A stretch of DNA of 24,006 nucleotides from Bacteroidota bacterium (GCA_005788145.1 SXYY01000068.1:1-24006), one strand, 5' to 3'. Counted from the stretch's first letter, positions 7,810 to 16,582 are shown. Numbers and translations: made by a program. The notes: generated by a model not told the origin, from the letters alone.

Positions 7810-10131
7810 ATGAGGCGTATTATCCTGTTTGTGTTTGCGATTGCTCCAATGCTTTTGATGGGGCAAAATGGAAAAAGTGATATCCGAGGTTTTATTTACG
7901 ATGGGGGTAATGGCGACAGAATGGTGGGTGCGGGCGTTTTTTGTGTGGGCGAGGGGGTAAGTAAATCCACCCCAGGAAGCACAGATGTTAGGGCCGTTTT
8001 GACCGATAACGATGGTTATTTTGCGCTTACGGGTTTAACACCCGGAAACTATTACGTGCGTGTTTCGATGGCAGGTTTTGATACGCTCATTGAAAAAGTG
8101 GTTGTGAAGCTGGGCGCCAATACCAAAAAAGACTTTTACATCAACCGCATCGCTTCCATTGGAGAGGTGAATATTTCCGTGAAATCAAAAGCCAAAGAGG
8201 CCCAAGTATCGGTTACCACGGTGGATGCCAAAACCATCGCCAAGATGCCGGCAGTAGGTGCTGAGCCTGATATTTTACAGTATTTGCAGGTGTTGCCCGG
8301 GGTAGTTTTTAGCGGTGACCAAGGCGGACAATTATACATCCGTGGTGGATCGCCCGTGATGAACAAGGTGATGTTGGATGGATTGACCATTTACAATCCC
8401 TTTCACTCCATTGGGTTGTTTTCTGTGTTTGAGACCGATTTGATTCAAACGGCGGATGTCTACAGCGCGGGTTTTGGTGCAGAGTATGGCGGCCGTGTTT
8501 CAGCGGTTGTGGATTTGAAAACCCGGGATGCGAATCGGAATCGCGCGACGGCGAAAGTGGGACTGACCACATTTACTTCGAAGTTGCTGTTGGAAACCCC
8601 CATCAAGAAGTACCAACAGGGAAAAGGGAATAGTTCGATCGCGGTGTCATACAAAAACTCTTTCTTGCGCGAAACATCAAAATTGCTTTACAACTACGCC
8701 AATCCCGATAAACTGCCCTACAATTTTGGGGACTTGTTCATCAAAGCGAGTTTCAACAGTAGCAACGGAGGCTATTCTAAGTTGTACGGGTTTCATTTTA
8801 GCGATAACGTAGCATTCCCGGGTTCTACAAGTTACAATTGGTCGTCGACCGGCTTGGGAGGGAAGTTTTTGGTGGTGCCAGAGCAAGCCAAGACCCGCGT
8901 AGATGGTTATTTTTTGTGGAGCGAATACCGCATTCAACAAAAGGAGCAGGATGCGAGGCCCCGGAGTAGTTCCATTGGTGGATTCAATTTGGGGATGAAT
9001 TTTGGGTACAATTTTCGGAAAGACGATTTGAAATGGGGCTTGGAGGTAAATGGGTTTCAAACCAATTTCGAATTGTATAACTCAAACAATCGTAGGATCT
9101 CACAATTGGAAAGTACCACAGAGATCAACTCATTCGTAAACTATCGCGTGGTGCGGAAGAAGTTGATTTCTAATTTGGGGATGCGTGCCCAATACTATGC
9201 TTCGTTGGGAAACAGCAGTTTTGAGCCACGCTTTCAGCTGCGCTACATGCCCTGGAAATCGATCGGAATCAAATTTGCGGTGGGCGCATATTCCCAAAAT
9301 TTCTTGTCGGCCATGAGCGATCGCGATGTGGTGAACTTGTTTTATGGGTTTTTGTCGGGCCCCGACAATTTGCCCGATTCTTTCAACGGAAAACCCGTTA
9401 CCCATGCCTTGCAGAAGGCCCGCCACGCAGTGGCGGGGTTTGATTACCGCATCAACAAAAAACACACCATCAACGTGGAATCGTTTGTGAAACTCTTCGA
9501 TCAAATCACCAATATCAACCGCGACAAACTCTTTGAAGACGATGAATTTAACCTCGATAAGCCCCAGCGCCTGCGCCAGAACTTCATTGTGGAAGAGGGC
9601 AATGCTTACGGTGGCGATATTAGTTACAAATTCACCGACAAGCGTTGGTACATATGGACGGTTTATTCACTCACTTGGGTGAATCGCTTCGATGGCAATG
9701 TGCGTTATCAACCCAATTTCGATCGCAGACACAATGCCAACTTCCTGGTCAACTATGAAATGGGCAAGAAAAACCCTGTGGAATTGTCGTTGCGTTGGAA
9801 CTTTGGTTCAGGATTCCCGTTCACACAAACCCAAGGATATTACGAAAAGTTCAATTTTCAGCAAGGGTTGAGTACGGATTATACCACAACGAACGGACAG
9901 TTGGGCGTGGTTTACGCGAACATTAACCAGGGGCGATTGCCTTACTATCACCGCTTGGATTTTTCAGCACGTAAAAAATGGGTGATGGAGAAACACCGCG
10001 AGTTTAACTTGATGTTTAGTTTGACAAACGTCTACAACCGCAACAACATCTTCTATTTCGACCGTATTACCCGCAAGCGCGTAGATCAATTGCCCATTTT
10101 GCCCGCTTTGGGTTGTAATTACAGTTTCTAA
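7810..10131 (+). CDS. TonB-dependent outer-membrane receptor with N-terminal carboxypeptidase-regulatory-like domain
   Basis: From the ATG at 7810 the product is 773 residues. It begins with a signal peptide (MRRIILFVFAIAPMLLMGQ). A CarboxypepD_reg-like beta-sandwich follows (about 24-105; IRGFIYDGGNGDRMVGAGVF ... GYFALTGLTPGNYYVRV), then a TonB plug (about 125-235; AEPDILQYLQVLPGV, YIRGGSPVMNKVMLDGLTIYNP, SAEYGG-like GFGAEYGGRVSAVVDL). The rest is a 22-strand-type beta-barrel ending in a terminal Phe (LGCNYSF). It would take up a substrate across the outer membrane using TonB energy; the substrate is unknown. No SusD-like partner is present. The frame is open to 7723, but the later ATG gives a proper signal peptide and avoids overlapping the divergent gene. 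A near-consensus TATTTTCG lies 8 nt upstream (7794-7801). Confidence 0.9.
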   Translation: MRRIILFVFAIAPMLLMGQNGKSDIRGFIYDGGNGDRMVGAGVFCVGEGVSKSTPGSTDVRAVLTDNDGYFALTGLTPGNYYVRVSMAGFDTLIEKVVVKLGANTKKDFYINRIASIGEVNISVKSKAKEAQVSVTTVDAKTIAKMPAVGAEPDILQYLQVLPGVVFSGDQGGQLYIRGGSPVMNKVMLDGLTIYNPFHSIGLFSVFETDLIQTADVYSAGFGAEYGGRVSAVVDLKTRDANRNRATAKVGLTTFTSKLLLETPIKKYQQGKGNSSIAVSYKNSFLRETSKLLYNYANPDKLPYNFGDLFIKASFNSSNGGYSKLYGFHFSDNVAFPGSTSYNWSSTGLGGKFLVVPEQAKTRVDGYFLWSEYRIQQKEQDARPRSSSIGGFNLGMNFGYNFRKDDLKWGLEVNGFQTNFELYNSNNRRISQLESTTEINSFVNYRVVRKKLISNLGMRAQYYASLGNSSFEPRFQLRYMPWKSIGIKFAVGAYSQNFLSAMSDRDVVNLFYGFLSGPDNLPDSFNGKPVTHALQKARHAVAGFDYRINKKHTINVESFVKLFDQITNINRDKLFEDDEFNLDKPQRLRQNFIVEEGNAYGGDISYKFTDKRWYIWTVYSLTWVNRFDGNVRYQPNFDRRHNANFLVNYEMGKKNPVELSLRWNFGSGFPFTQTQGYYEKFNFQQGLSTDYTTTNGQLGVVYANINQGRLPYYHRLDFSARKKWVMEKHREFNLMFSLTNVYNRNNIFYFDRITRKRVDQLPILPALGCNYSF

Positions 10132-10139
10132 GTACAATC

Positions 10140-10160
10140 ACCAACCGCACTAAAGTTGGT
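10140..10160. terminator. Weak hairpin between convergent TonB receptor and mutS genes
   Basis: ACCAAC (10140-10145) can pair with GTTGGT (10155-10160) across a 9-base loop. It sits in the 18-bp gap between the two stop codons and reaches into the last codons of mutS. There is no proper T tract on either strand, so this is a weak candidate. Confidence 0.25.
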
Positions 10161-12765
10161 TGTTCAAAATGCCTTGAATGGCTTGTAACTTGAGCAATGC
10201 CTCTATGGGAGTGAGTGTGTTAATGTCGATTCCGCCGCACAATTTCTTCACTTGAATCATTTTGGGGTCTTCTGTTTGAAACATATTCATTTGGTAGACC
10301 GGCTTGGAATCCGTTTTTTTCAACGTTTTTTGGGGCGATAGGTTCGTACGATCTTCCTCGAGGCGATTCAATATCTCGGTTGCGCGCAACAATACCGCAT
10401 TGGGAATACCCGCCAATTGCGCTACATGAATACCAAAGCTGTGCTCGCTGCCACCGGCCGTAAGTTTGCGCAAAAAGATGATCTGGCTGCCTTGCTCTTT
10501 GATGGAGATGTGGTAATTGCGAATGCCCGGACACTTGGATTCTAACTCATTCAATTCGTGATAGTGGGTTGCAAAGAGCGTTTTGGGTTGGGATGGATGT
10601 GAGTGTATGTACTCAGCAATGCTCCATGCCAAAGAAACGCCGTCGTATGTTGAGGTTCCCCGTCCGATTTCATCCAACAAAACCAAACTGCGATCACTCA
10701 AGTTGTTCAAAATGCTGGCAGTCTCCGTCATTTCTACCATGAATGTACTTTCCCCCACCGAAATGTTGTCTGATGCGCCCACACGGGTGTAGATTTTATC
10801 AACCACGCCAATTTCAGCGGCACTACAAGGCGCATAACAGCCAATTTGGGCGAGGATGACTGCCAAGGCTGTCTGACGCAATATGGCGCTCTTACCGCTC
10901 ATGTTTGGCCCCGTAAGGATGATGATGCGCTGCTCGTCTTTGTTCAGCGATATGGTGTTTGGGATGTATGATTCTCCGGGGGGCAGTTGATATTCAATGA
11001 CGGGGTGCCGACAGTCTTTCAACAACAAACTGTGGCCGTCGTTCATCTGTGGCTTGCAATAGTGGTTGTCCATTGCCAATTGCGCAAATCCAGACAATAC
11101 ATCCAATTCTGCCAAAAGGTTGGCTTGCAGTTGCAGCGCAGGTACATGTTCAGCCATCGCATCGAGAAGTTGCTCCCACAATTGGGCCTCTAATGCCAAA
11201 ATGTGGTCTTCGGCATTCAGGATTTTCTCTTCGTAAACCTTGAGTTCCGGGGTGATGTATCGTTCCGCATTGGTGAGTGTTTGTTTGCGAATCCAATCGG
11301 ATGGGGCTTTGTCTTTGTGCGAGTTGGTGACCTCCAAATAATACCCAAAAACGTTGTTGAAGCCAATTTTTAACGAAGTAATCCCTGAACGTTCAATTTC
11401 TTGTTGCTGAATTTCAATGAGTTTGTCTTTGCCGGAAGTTGTGAGGCCACGCAATTCCTCTAGTTCCGGATGGACATGGGATTTGAAGATGCCGCCTTTG
11501 GCTGCCACTGCGGGAGCATCGGCGAGAATGCGGTCCATGATCAACTGCTGAAGTTGGGGTAGGGAGTCGATTTTGTATGCCAATGCCTGCAGCAAAGGGT
11601 CTTTGCTATTTTCAAACAATGCCTTGCTCTCTTGTAGATTTTCCAAACCATAACCCAACATGAGACATTCTCTTGGGCCGATTTTTCTCAGGGCAACCTT
11701 GGATACAAGTCGCTGTAAGTCCCCAATTTGTTTCATTGTATCGCGGAACGACGATGTTTCGGAGGCGTTGTTGATAAACACTTCCACTTGGTTATGCCGC
11801 GCTTCGATATCATTGCGACGAATCAATGGGAAAACCAACCATTGTCTCAGCAAACGCGCACCCATGGCGGTACATGTTTTGTCAATCACATCAATCAATG
11901 CTGTGCCACCCTGGTAGATCGGACGTACAAGTTCCAGATTGCGCGCGGTAAAGCCATCAATCCATACCGAATCGTGTTCATCAATGCGTGCGATGCTGTT
12001 AATGTGGGCGATGTGGGTGTGGTGGGTGATATTCAGGTATTGAAGGGTAGCGGCCGCTGCGGCAATGGCCAAAGGCATCTCGGCAATGCCATATCCCTTG
12101 AGGTTTTGGGTTTTGAACTGCCTGCAAAGCGATTCTTGGGATGTGCTTGACTCGTAAACCCAAGATTCCAGGGTTTGGAATGAAGCAGGGGTGCCCAGCA
12201 ACTCGTGAACCAAAGATTGCTGTTGTTTCGGCATTAACCATTCCGAGGGTTTATAGGCGTCCAAGAGTTTTTTGATGGAGACAATAGAACCCTCCGATAC
12301 ATGGAATTCACCGGTTGAAATATCCAAAAATGCAACCGCCCATTGCATGTTCTGCTCGTAAACCGATGCCAAGTAATTGCTTTGTTTGGTCTCAAGGACT
12401 TTGTCGTTGTAGCTGACCCCAGGCGTTACCAACTCTGTAACCCCGCGTTTTACGATGGTTTTGGTTTTTTTAGGATCTTCCAGTTGGTCACATATGGCCA
12501 CGCGATAACCGGCCTTCACCAGGCGAGGCAGGTAGTTGTCGAGCGAATGATGGGGGAATCCAGCCAAATCTTGGTCCGAAGCCGTGCCATTGGAGCGTTT
12601 GGTGAGCACAATGCCCAAGACCTTAGAGGCGATGCGCGCATCCTCGCTAAAAGTTTCGTAAAAATCACCCACCCTAAACAGCAAAATAGCGCCCGGATAT
12701 TGCGCCTTGATGCTATGATATTGCTTCATGAGCGGTGTTTCTTTGTCTGTACTTGCCCCTGCCAT
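10150..12765 (-). CDS. mutS: DNA mismatch repair protein MutS
   Basis: MutS recognises mismatches and starts methyl-independent repair with MutL. From the ATG at 12765 the product is 871 residues. The mismatch-recognition Phe-x-Glu lies at F35-Y36-E37 in FRVGDFYETF. The connector, lever and clamp domains follow (for example GFNNVFGYYLEVT near 466-479). The ATPase domain has Walker A GPNMSGKS (619-626), then SDNISVGESTFMVEM, Walker B LVLLDEIGRGTSTYDG (694 onward) and ATHYHEL. The frame is open further to a TTG at 12786, but that would place the start upstream of a consensus -7 element (12772-12779), so ATG 12765 is preferred. The gene converges on the TonB receptor with an 18-bp gap. Confidence 0.96.
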   Translation of the reverse strand: MAGASTDKETPLMKQYHSIKAQYPGAILLFRVGDFYETFSEDARIASKVLGIVLTKRSNGTASDQDLAGFPHHSLDNYLPRLVKAGYRVAICDQLEDPKKTKTIVKRGVTELVTPGVSYNDKVLETKQSNYLASVYEQNMQWAVAFLDISTGEFHVSEGSIVSIKKLLDAYKPSEWLMPKQQQSLVHELLGTPASFQTLESWVYESSTSQESLCRQFKTQNLKGYGIAEMPLAIAAAAATLQYLNITHHTHIAHINSIARIDEHDSVWIDGFTARNLELVRPIYQGGTALIDVIDKTCTAMGARLLRQWLVFPLIRRNDIEARHNQVEVFINNASETSSFRDTMKQIGDLQRLVSKVALRKIGPRECLMLGYGLENLQESKALFENSKDPLLQALAYKIDSLPQLQQLIMDRILADAPAVAAKGGIFKSHVHPELEELRGLTTSGKDKLIEIQQQEIERSGITSLKIGFNNVFGYYLEVTNSHKDKAPSDWIRKQTLTNAERYITPELKVYEEKILNAEDHILALEAQLWEQLLDAMAEHVPALQLQANLLAELDVLSGFAQLAMDNHYCKPQMNDGHSLLLKDCRHPVIEYQLPPGESYIPNTISLNKDEQRIIILTGPNMSGKSAILRQTALAVILAQIGCYAPCSAAEIGVVDKIYTRVGASDNISVGESTFMVEMTETASILNNLSDRSLVLLDEIGRGTSTYDGVSLAWSIAEYIHSHPSQPKTLFATHYHELNELESKCPGIRNYHISIKEQGSQIIFLRKLTAGGSEHSFGIHVAQLAGIPNAVLLRATEILNRLEEDRTNLSPQKTLKKTDSKPVYQMNMFQTEDPKMIQVKKLCGGIDINTLTPIEALLKLQAIQGILNNQL

Positions 12766-12771
12766 AAACCC

Positions 12772-12779
12772 CAAAATTA
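12772..12779 (-). promoter_or_regulatory. Candidate -7 element of the mutS promoter
   Basis: The minus strand reads TAATTTTG, matching TAnnTTTG, and ends 6 nt before the mutS ATG at 12765. No clear -33 TTG is found. The position implies a leaderless or almost leaderless transcript and argues against the TTG start at 12786. Confidence 0.45.
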
Positions 12780-12838
12780 CAGCCAATTACCACCCCGATT
12801 TCCACATTTACACGCCCTTTTTCCCCATTGATTTTAAG

Positions 12839-12846
12839 TATCTTTG
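12839..12846 (+). promoter_or_regulatory. Candidate -7 element of the SPOUT methyltransferase promoter
   Basis: TATCTTTG matches TAnnTTTG exactly and ends 5 nt before the GTG start at 12852. The -33 region has only a T run, not TTG. Transcription starting 5-6 nt after the element would begin at the start codon itself. Confidence 0.5.
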
Positions 12847-12851
12847 TGTTT

Positions 12852-13376
12852 GTGAAAAAATTGGTGGGCGCTGAACTCCAGCGATTGAGCATAAACGACT
12901 TCAAAGCCGCGGAGAAATGGCCTTTTGCTGTAGTGCTCGACAACGTTCGAAGCATGAACAATGTGGGCTCAGTAATGCGGACGTGTGATGCGTTTCTCTG
13001 TGATTCCTTGTACCTCTGTGGCATCACTGCAACACCGCCACACCGCGATATCACCAAAACCGCCATCGGTGCAGAAAATTCTGTCAATTGGATATATAGT
13101 AAATCAACGATGGATGTAATAGAGGATTTGAAAGGTAGGGGTTTTAAAGTGTTTGCTATCGAACAAACCAACACCGCTGTGATGTTGCAAAATATGCAAT
13201 TTGATCATCAGCCAGTGGCATTCGTCTTTGGGAATGAAATTGATGGTGTGGATGCCGATGTAATCAATGCCTGTGATGGCGTCATTGAAATACCCCAATT
13301 GGGCACCAAACATTCGTTTAATATTGCGGTTTCCTGCGGCATGTTGCTGTGGGAATACGCCAGAACACGCGTGTAA
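12852..13376 (+). CDS. TrmH-family (SpoU/SPOUT) RNA 2'-O-ribose methyltransferase
   Basis: SPOUT-class methyltransferases methylate ribose 2'-OH groups of tRNA or rRNA using SAM. The 174-residue product has all three SpoU motifs: motif 1 NNVGSVMRTCDAF (36-48) with the catalytic Arg43, motif 2 FVFGNEIDGV (124-133), and motif 3 KHSFNIAVSCGMLLW (153-167) with the conserved Asn157. It also has the TPPHRDITKTAIGAENSV segment (61-78) common in Bacteroidota members. There is no extra RNA-binding N-terminal domain, so the target RNA cannot be named. I chose GTG 12852 because it starts directly at the expected Lys-Lys-Leu region. A TTG at 12828 would put the -7 element inside the coding region. It is divergent from mutS. 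Confidence 0.9.
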   Translation: MKKLVGAELQRLSINDFKAAEKWPFAVVLDNVRSMNNVGSVMRTCDAFLCDSLYLCGITATPPHRDITKTAIGAENSVNWIYSKSTMDVIEDLKGRGFKVFAIEQTNTAVMLQNMQFDHQPVAFVFGNEIDGVDADVINACDGVIEIPQLGTKHSFNIAVSCGMLLWEYARTRV

Positions 13377-13425
13377 TCACATGATTTGGCAATCACATAC
13401 CCACAATTCCACCCACGGTCGATGC

Positions 13426-14013
13426 ATGAAAGCGCCAGCGATTCTTGGTTTGTGCATCATGTTGTTGTCGTTACAGTCGATTTCCTGCCATCAAAATGCC
13501 GTTGCCAATCTTGATTCGGCATCCTGTAAATTGAGGAATAAAGATTCATCGTTGATTGCCGATGAATTTAGATCAAAATTCGAAGGTGGAAAGTATTTGT
13601 GCTTGATTTCATACTCCAATGAATGTCCTGTAGCCAAAAACTACATCAATACAATCAAGTCTTTGTACAGCAAATTTGGCAACAAGGTTACCTTTTGTTT
13701 GTTGGATCCTGGGGTTGGGACCAAGCCCATATCCGGAATGGAGAAAGCACGATTCAGCGACCCAACATTGGTTATTTGTAAAAGGTATAATATTCAGGTT
13801 TATCCCCAAGTGGTATTGGTGAATTGTTTGGAAAGGAAAATATTATACGCTGGCAAAATTGATGATCGTGCCGTTGCATTGGGTACGGTGAAAATCAAAG
13901 CCGAAAATCACTACCTTAAAGACGCTTTGGAGCAATTGATCTCGACCGGATGTGTAAAGGTTCAAAGCAATCAAGCTGTGGGCTGTTTTGTGGGAGATTT
14001 GGCCTTAAATTAG
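13426..14013 (+). CDS. Thioredoxin-fold lipoprotein, single active-site Cys, paired with a haem/copper protein
   Basis: The 195-residue product starts MKAPAILGLCIMLLSLQSISC. This is a hydrophobic signal ending in a lipobox-like SIS-C, so Cys21 is probably lipidated. A thioredoxin-like fold follows: strand KYLCLISYS, then the active-site position NECPVAKNY (C67-P-V-A, one Cys only instead of CxxC), then the cis-Pro region IQVYPQVVLVN (P127). A late Cys lies in QAVGCFVGDL (C187). The ECPxA and late GCF pattern resembles redoxin-like proteins of other phyla found with copper monooxygenase-like proteins (from memory, not verified). The ATG at 13426 gives the clean signal; an upstream ATG at 13381 would add a non-hydrophobic prefix. 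Only 9 bp separate it from the next gene. Electron supply to the haem/copper partner, or its assembly, is inference. Confidence 0.78.
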   Translation: MKAPAILGLCIMLLSLQSISCHQNAVANLDSASCKLRNKDSSLIADEFRSKFEGGKYLCLISYSNECPVAKNYINTIKSLYSKFGNKVTFCLLDPGVGTKPISGMEKARFSDPTLVICKRYNIQVYPQVVLVNCLERKILYAGKIDDRAVALGTVKIKAENHYLKDALEQLISTGCVKVQSNQAVGCFVGDLALN

Positions 14014-14022
14014 AAAAACTCA

Positions 14023-15411
14023 ATGAGATTTAAAATATTTAATATCATTATTTTAATACTAATTACTTCGATGATTGGTTGCGGTAAGGTATCCGAAGAG
14101 AAAAATGTGCCATCCAATCCAACATTTGCTGAGCATATAGCGCCTATTTTGGCTAAAAATTGCTTGCCATGTCACAGAGAAAATGGCGCAGCGCCTTTTT
14201 CGTTGGAGCAGTTTTCTGCGGTGAAGAAACGTGCCAAAACCATCGCAAAAGTTACACTCAATCGTTACATGCCACCATGGCCAGCCGATCCCAATTACAC
14301 GCATTTTGTGGGGGAAAAAGTTCTAACAGAAGAACAAATTGCTACCATTCAACGTTGGGTTGAACAAGGTGCTGTTGAGGGGTCGGTGGGGTATAGCTAC
14401 AAAGCGCCTGAATCTTACCGCAGCAGTATTCGGAAACCTGATTTGATCATTCCTTTCGATACTGTCGCTCTGCATGAAGGGGATCTTGATCGCTTTTTCA
14501 TTAGCAAAGCCCATGTGAAGTTGGATCGCAAACGGTTTGTATCCGCACTTGAGTTGGTGCCGTCGTCCATGGGTTTGATTCATCATGCGAACGGACATTT
14601 GCTCTTGTATGCGGAAGGGTCGAACACGGAGACACCAGGAACGGTGAGGAAAATGGAAACGACCGACGCGATGAATTCAAATTCATTCGAGAAAATGAAA
14701 TTGATCAATGTGGGCGGTCCGCTGCCCAATAGAATTCATTCTGCATTCAATTACTTGCCGGGTGTCGAGGGTGTTGAATATCCTGCTGGCATCGGTGGGT
14801 ATGAGGTTACCCGAGATTTTGCGGCAGTCATGAATGATGTGCACTACGGTCCATCCGATACCAATACGGTAGACAAGGCAGTTTTAAATGTCTTTTTCAC
14901 AGAAACGGCTCCCAAGCGCGCCACAGGAGAATTGATGTTGGGCACCAATGGGGTCAGTAAAATCGTTCCGCCTTTGGTTGTGCCGGCGAACAAAATAACC
15001 AAACACAGTACGCGATATACCATCGATGCGGATATTTCTGTGTTGACCATCAATCCCCATTTGCATCAATTGGGTAAGTCGTTTTGGGCATTTGCAATCA
15101 AGCCCAACGGAGATACCATTCCGTTGATTCGTATTAGGCGATGGAATTTCAATTGGCAGTATTTCTACACATTCAAAACGATGGTGAGGATTCCCGCGGG
15201 TTCGGAAATTGTGGCGATTGCGGAATTTGACAACACGGCCAAGAACCCCTACAATCCCAATCATCCACCCAAAACAGTGGCAGAGCGCTGGGACTATGGA
15301 GGTGCAAGCATGCGGGCATCCGATGAAATGTTTCAGTTCATTATTACGTATACGCCATACCAAAAAGGGGACGAAAACATATCTTTGGAAAGGAAAACGA
15401 CAAAGCCATGA
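14023..15411 (+). CDS. Lipoprotein with cytochrome c domain fused to PHM-like copper type II monooxygenase domain
   Basis: The 462-residue product has a lipoprotein signal (ITSMIGC, Cys20). Residues about 34-120 look like a cytochrome c: C47-L-P-C50-H51 haem site, a likely distal Met83 in RYMPPWPAD, and a C-terminal helix TIQRWVEQGAVEG. Residues about 140-445 match the fold of copper type II ascorbate-dependent monooxygenases. All six expected ligands are visible: H187-H188 in LIHHANGH and H274 in NDVHYG (CuH site), then H346-x-H348 in NPHLHQLG and M436 in SDEMFQF (CuM site). In animals this family hydroxylates glycine-extended peptides or dopamine; bacterial members with a fused haem have no function I can name. 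It would act in the periplasm on a lipid anchor. The stop overlaps the GNAT-like start (ATGA). Confidence 0.85.
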   Translation: MRFKIFNIIILILITSMIGCGKVSEEKNVPSNPTFAEHIAPILAKNCLPCHRENGAAPFSLEQFSAVKKRAKTIAKVTLNRYMPPWPADPNYTHFVGEKVLTEEQIATIQRWVEQGAVEGSVGYSYKAPESYRSSIRKPDLIIPFDTVALHEGDLDRFFISKAHVKLDRKRFVSALELVPSSMGLIHHANGHLLLYAEGSNTETPGTVRKMETTDAMNSNSFEKMKLINVGGPLPNRIHSAFNYLPGVEGVEYPAGIGGYEVTRDFAAVMNDVHYGPSDTNTVDKAVLNVFFTETAPKRATGELMLGTNGVSKIVPPLVVPANKITKHSTRYTIDADISVLTINPHLHQLGKSFWAFAIKPNGDTIPLIRIRRWNFNWQYFYTFKTMVRIPAGSEIVAIAEFDNTAKNPYNPNHPPKTVAERWDYGGASMRASDEMFQFIITYTPYQKGDENISLERKTTKP

Positions 15412-16556
15412 CCGAGCAGACCATACATTGGGAATCCCATACAGTGAGGGAGGTGCTGACAGCGGAGGACAAAGCATTGTTTCATCAGGTGATGGATAGT
15501 GTATATGCCAATGACCCAAATTTCATATATCCATTGGTCAATGACGTTGAAGGGATATTTGATCCAGCCAAAAACAAGTCATTTTTGACTGGCGCCGCGC
15601 GCAGGTGGGTAGTGGTCGATGGCAATCGAATGCCTGTTGCACGCATTGCAGCGTTTTATACCCAAAAGCCCAAATCGGGTAAGCGTGGCGGTATTGGGTT
15701 TTTTGAGTGCATTGAAGATCGCGAATTGGCGATGAAATCATGGGATTTAGCAGAAAGTTGGTTGGGAGAGGAGCAATGTGTCAGTATAGACGCGCCAATT
15801 AATTTTGGCGATCGTGATAGCTTTTGGGGCTTATTGATTTCGGCAACCAACCCAGTGTCCTACCGAGAGAGTTACAATCCTTCATATTACCGTGCTTGGA
15901 TTGAAGAGCGGGGATATGCAATCGAAATAGAACAAAGTACATACGACATTACCAATGCCACCTTCAACTACGAGCGATTCAGTAAAATATCGGATCGGGT
16001 GATGTCGAGAGGAAATTACCGCTTTGTCTACCTCGACTACAGCAAACTCAGTCAGTTCGCTGCTGATTTCGTACAAATTTACAATGAAGCATGGGCGTTT
16101 CACGATGATTTTGAACCCTTAACACCGGAGGTATTGAACAAGCGTTTGAAGGAAATAAAACCTGCAATGCCCAAGGAGTTCGCGGTATTTGCTTACGACC
16201 GTGACCGTCCAATTGGATTTTTCATCGCCATTTTGGAAATCAATCAGGTATTCAAGCGTTTCAAAGGCAAAATGGGCCTCTGGCAGCAATTGCAGTTCTT
16301 GATGTATCGCGGTACGATTACCAAGGCCAAAGGAATTGTGTTCGGCGTTGTGCCGGATTATCAGAACTTGGGCATTGAAACGGGTTTGATCATGAAGTGC
16401 TATCAGGGAATAAAAGATGATAAAATTGTTGATAGCATGGAATTGGCATGGATTGGCGATTTTAATCCAAAGATGATCAGTATGTTAGAAAGTTTGGGTG
16501 CGAAGAAGACCAAAATTCACCATACGTATCGAAAAGAAATTTCCGAAAACATTTGA
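15408..16556 (+). CDS. GNAT-superfamily acetyltransferase-like protein
   Basis: The 382-residue cytosolic protein (no signal peptide) resembles a Bacteroidota family usually annotated as GNAT N-acetyltransferase or hypothetical protein. The N-terminal half has YPLVNDVEGIFDPAKN, RWVVVDGNRMPVARIAAF and GGIGFFECIEDRELA, typical of the first GNAT-like lobe, then DAPINFGDRDSFWGLL. The C-terminal half (about 210-375) has a second lobe with AVFAYDRDRPIGFFIAI, GIVFGVVPDYQNLGIETGLI (acetyl-CoA-binding-like) and a closing SMLESLGAKKTKIHHTYRK. The substrate is unknown. The start ATG overlaps the stop of the haem/copper gene by four bases, so translation is coupled. The coupling may only reflect compact packing. 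Confidence 0.75.
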   Translation: MTEQTIHWESHTVREVLTAEDKALFHQVMDSVYANDPNFIYPLVNDVEGIFDPAKNKSFLTGAARRWVVVDGNRMPVARIAAFYTQKPKSGKRGGIGFFECIEDRELAMKSWDLAESWLGEEQCVSIDAPINFGDRDSFWGLLISATNPVSYRESYNPSYYRAWIEERGYAIEIEQSTYDITNATFNYERFSKISDRVMSRGNYRFVYLDYSKLSQFAADFVQIYNEAWAFHDDFEPLTPEVLNKRLKEIKPAMPKEFAVFAYDRDRPIGFFIAILEINQVFKRFKGKMGLWQQLQFLMYRGTITKAKGIVFGVVPDYQNLGIETGLIMKCYQGIKDDKIVDSMELAWIGDFNPKMISMLESLGAKKTKIHHTYRKEISENI

Positions 16557-16582
16557 TTTTTCCGCTTAGAGGCGTATTTTTG
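16552..16582 (+). promoter_or_regulatory. Bacteroidota-type promoter of tRNA-Lys
   Basis: TTTG (16552-16555), 19 bp, then TATTTTTG (16575-16582): an exact match to the sigma-ABfr-type consensus at ideal spacing. Transcription would start near 16587, about 26 nt before the tRNA. The -33 element overlaps the stop codon of the GNAT-like gene. Confidence 0.8.

Noticed and set aside
12766..12786. Longer mutS start at TTG 12786
   Set aside because: It would lie upstream of a consensus -7 element and adds non-conserved residues; ATG 12765 is better.
12828..12851. Longer methyltransferase start at TTG 12828
   Set aside because: It would make the TATCTTTG promoter element coding; family members begin near the Lys-Lys-Leu encoded at GTG 12852.
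13377..13400. Repeated ATCACAT between the methyltransferase and the lipoprotein gene
   Set aside because: Only 7 bases, no symmetry or promoter context; likely chance.
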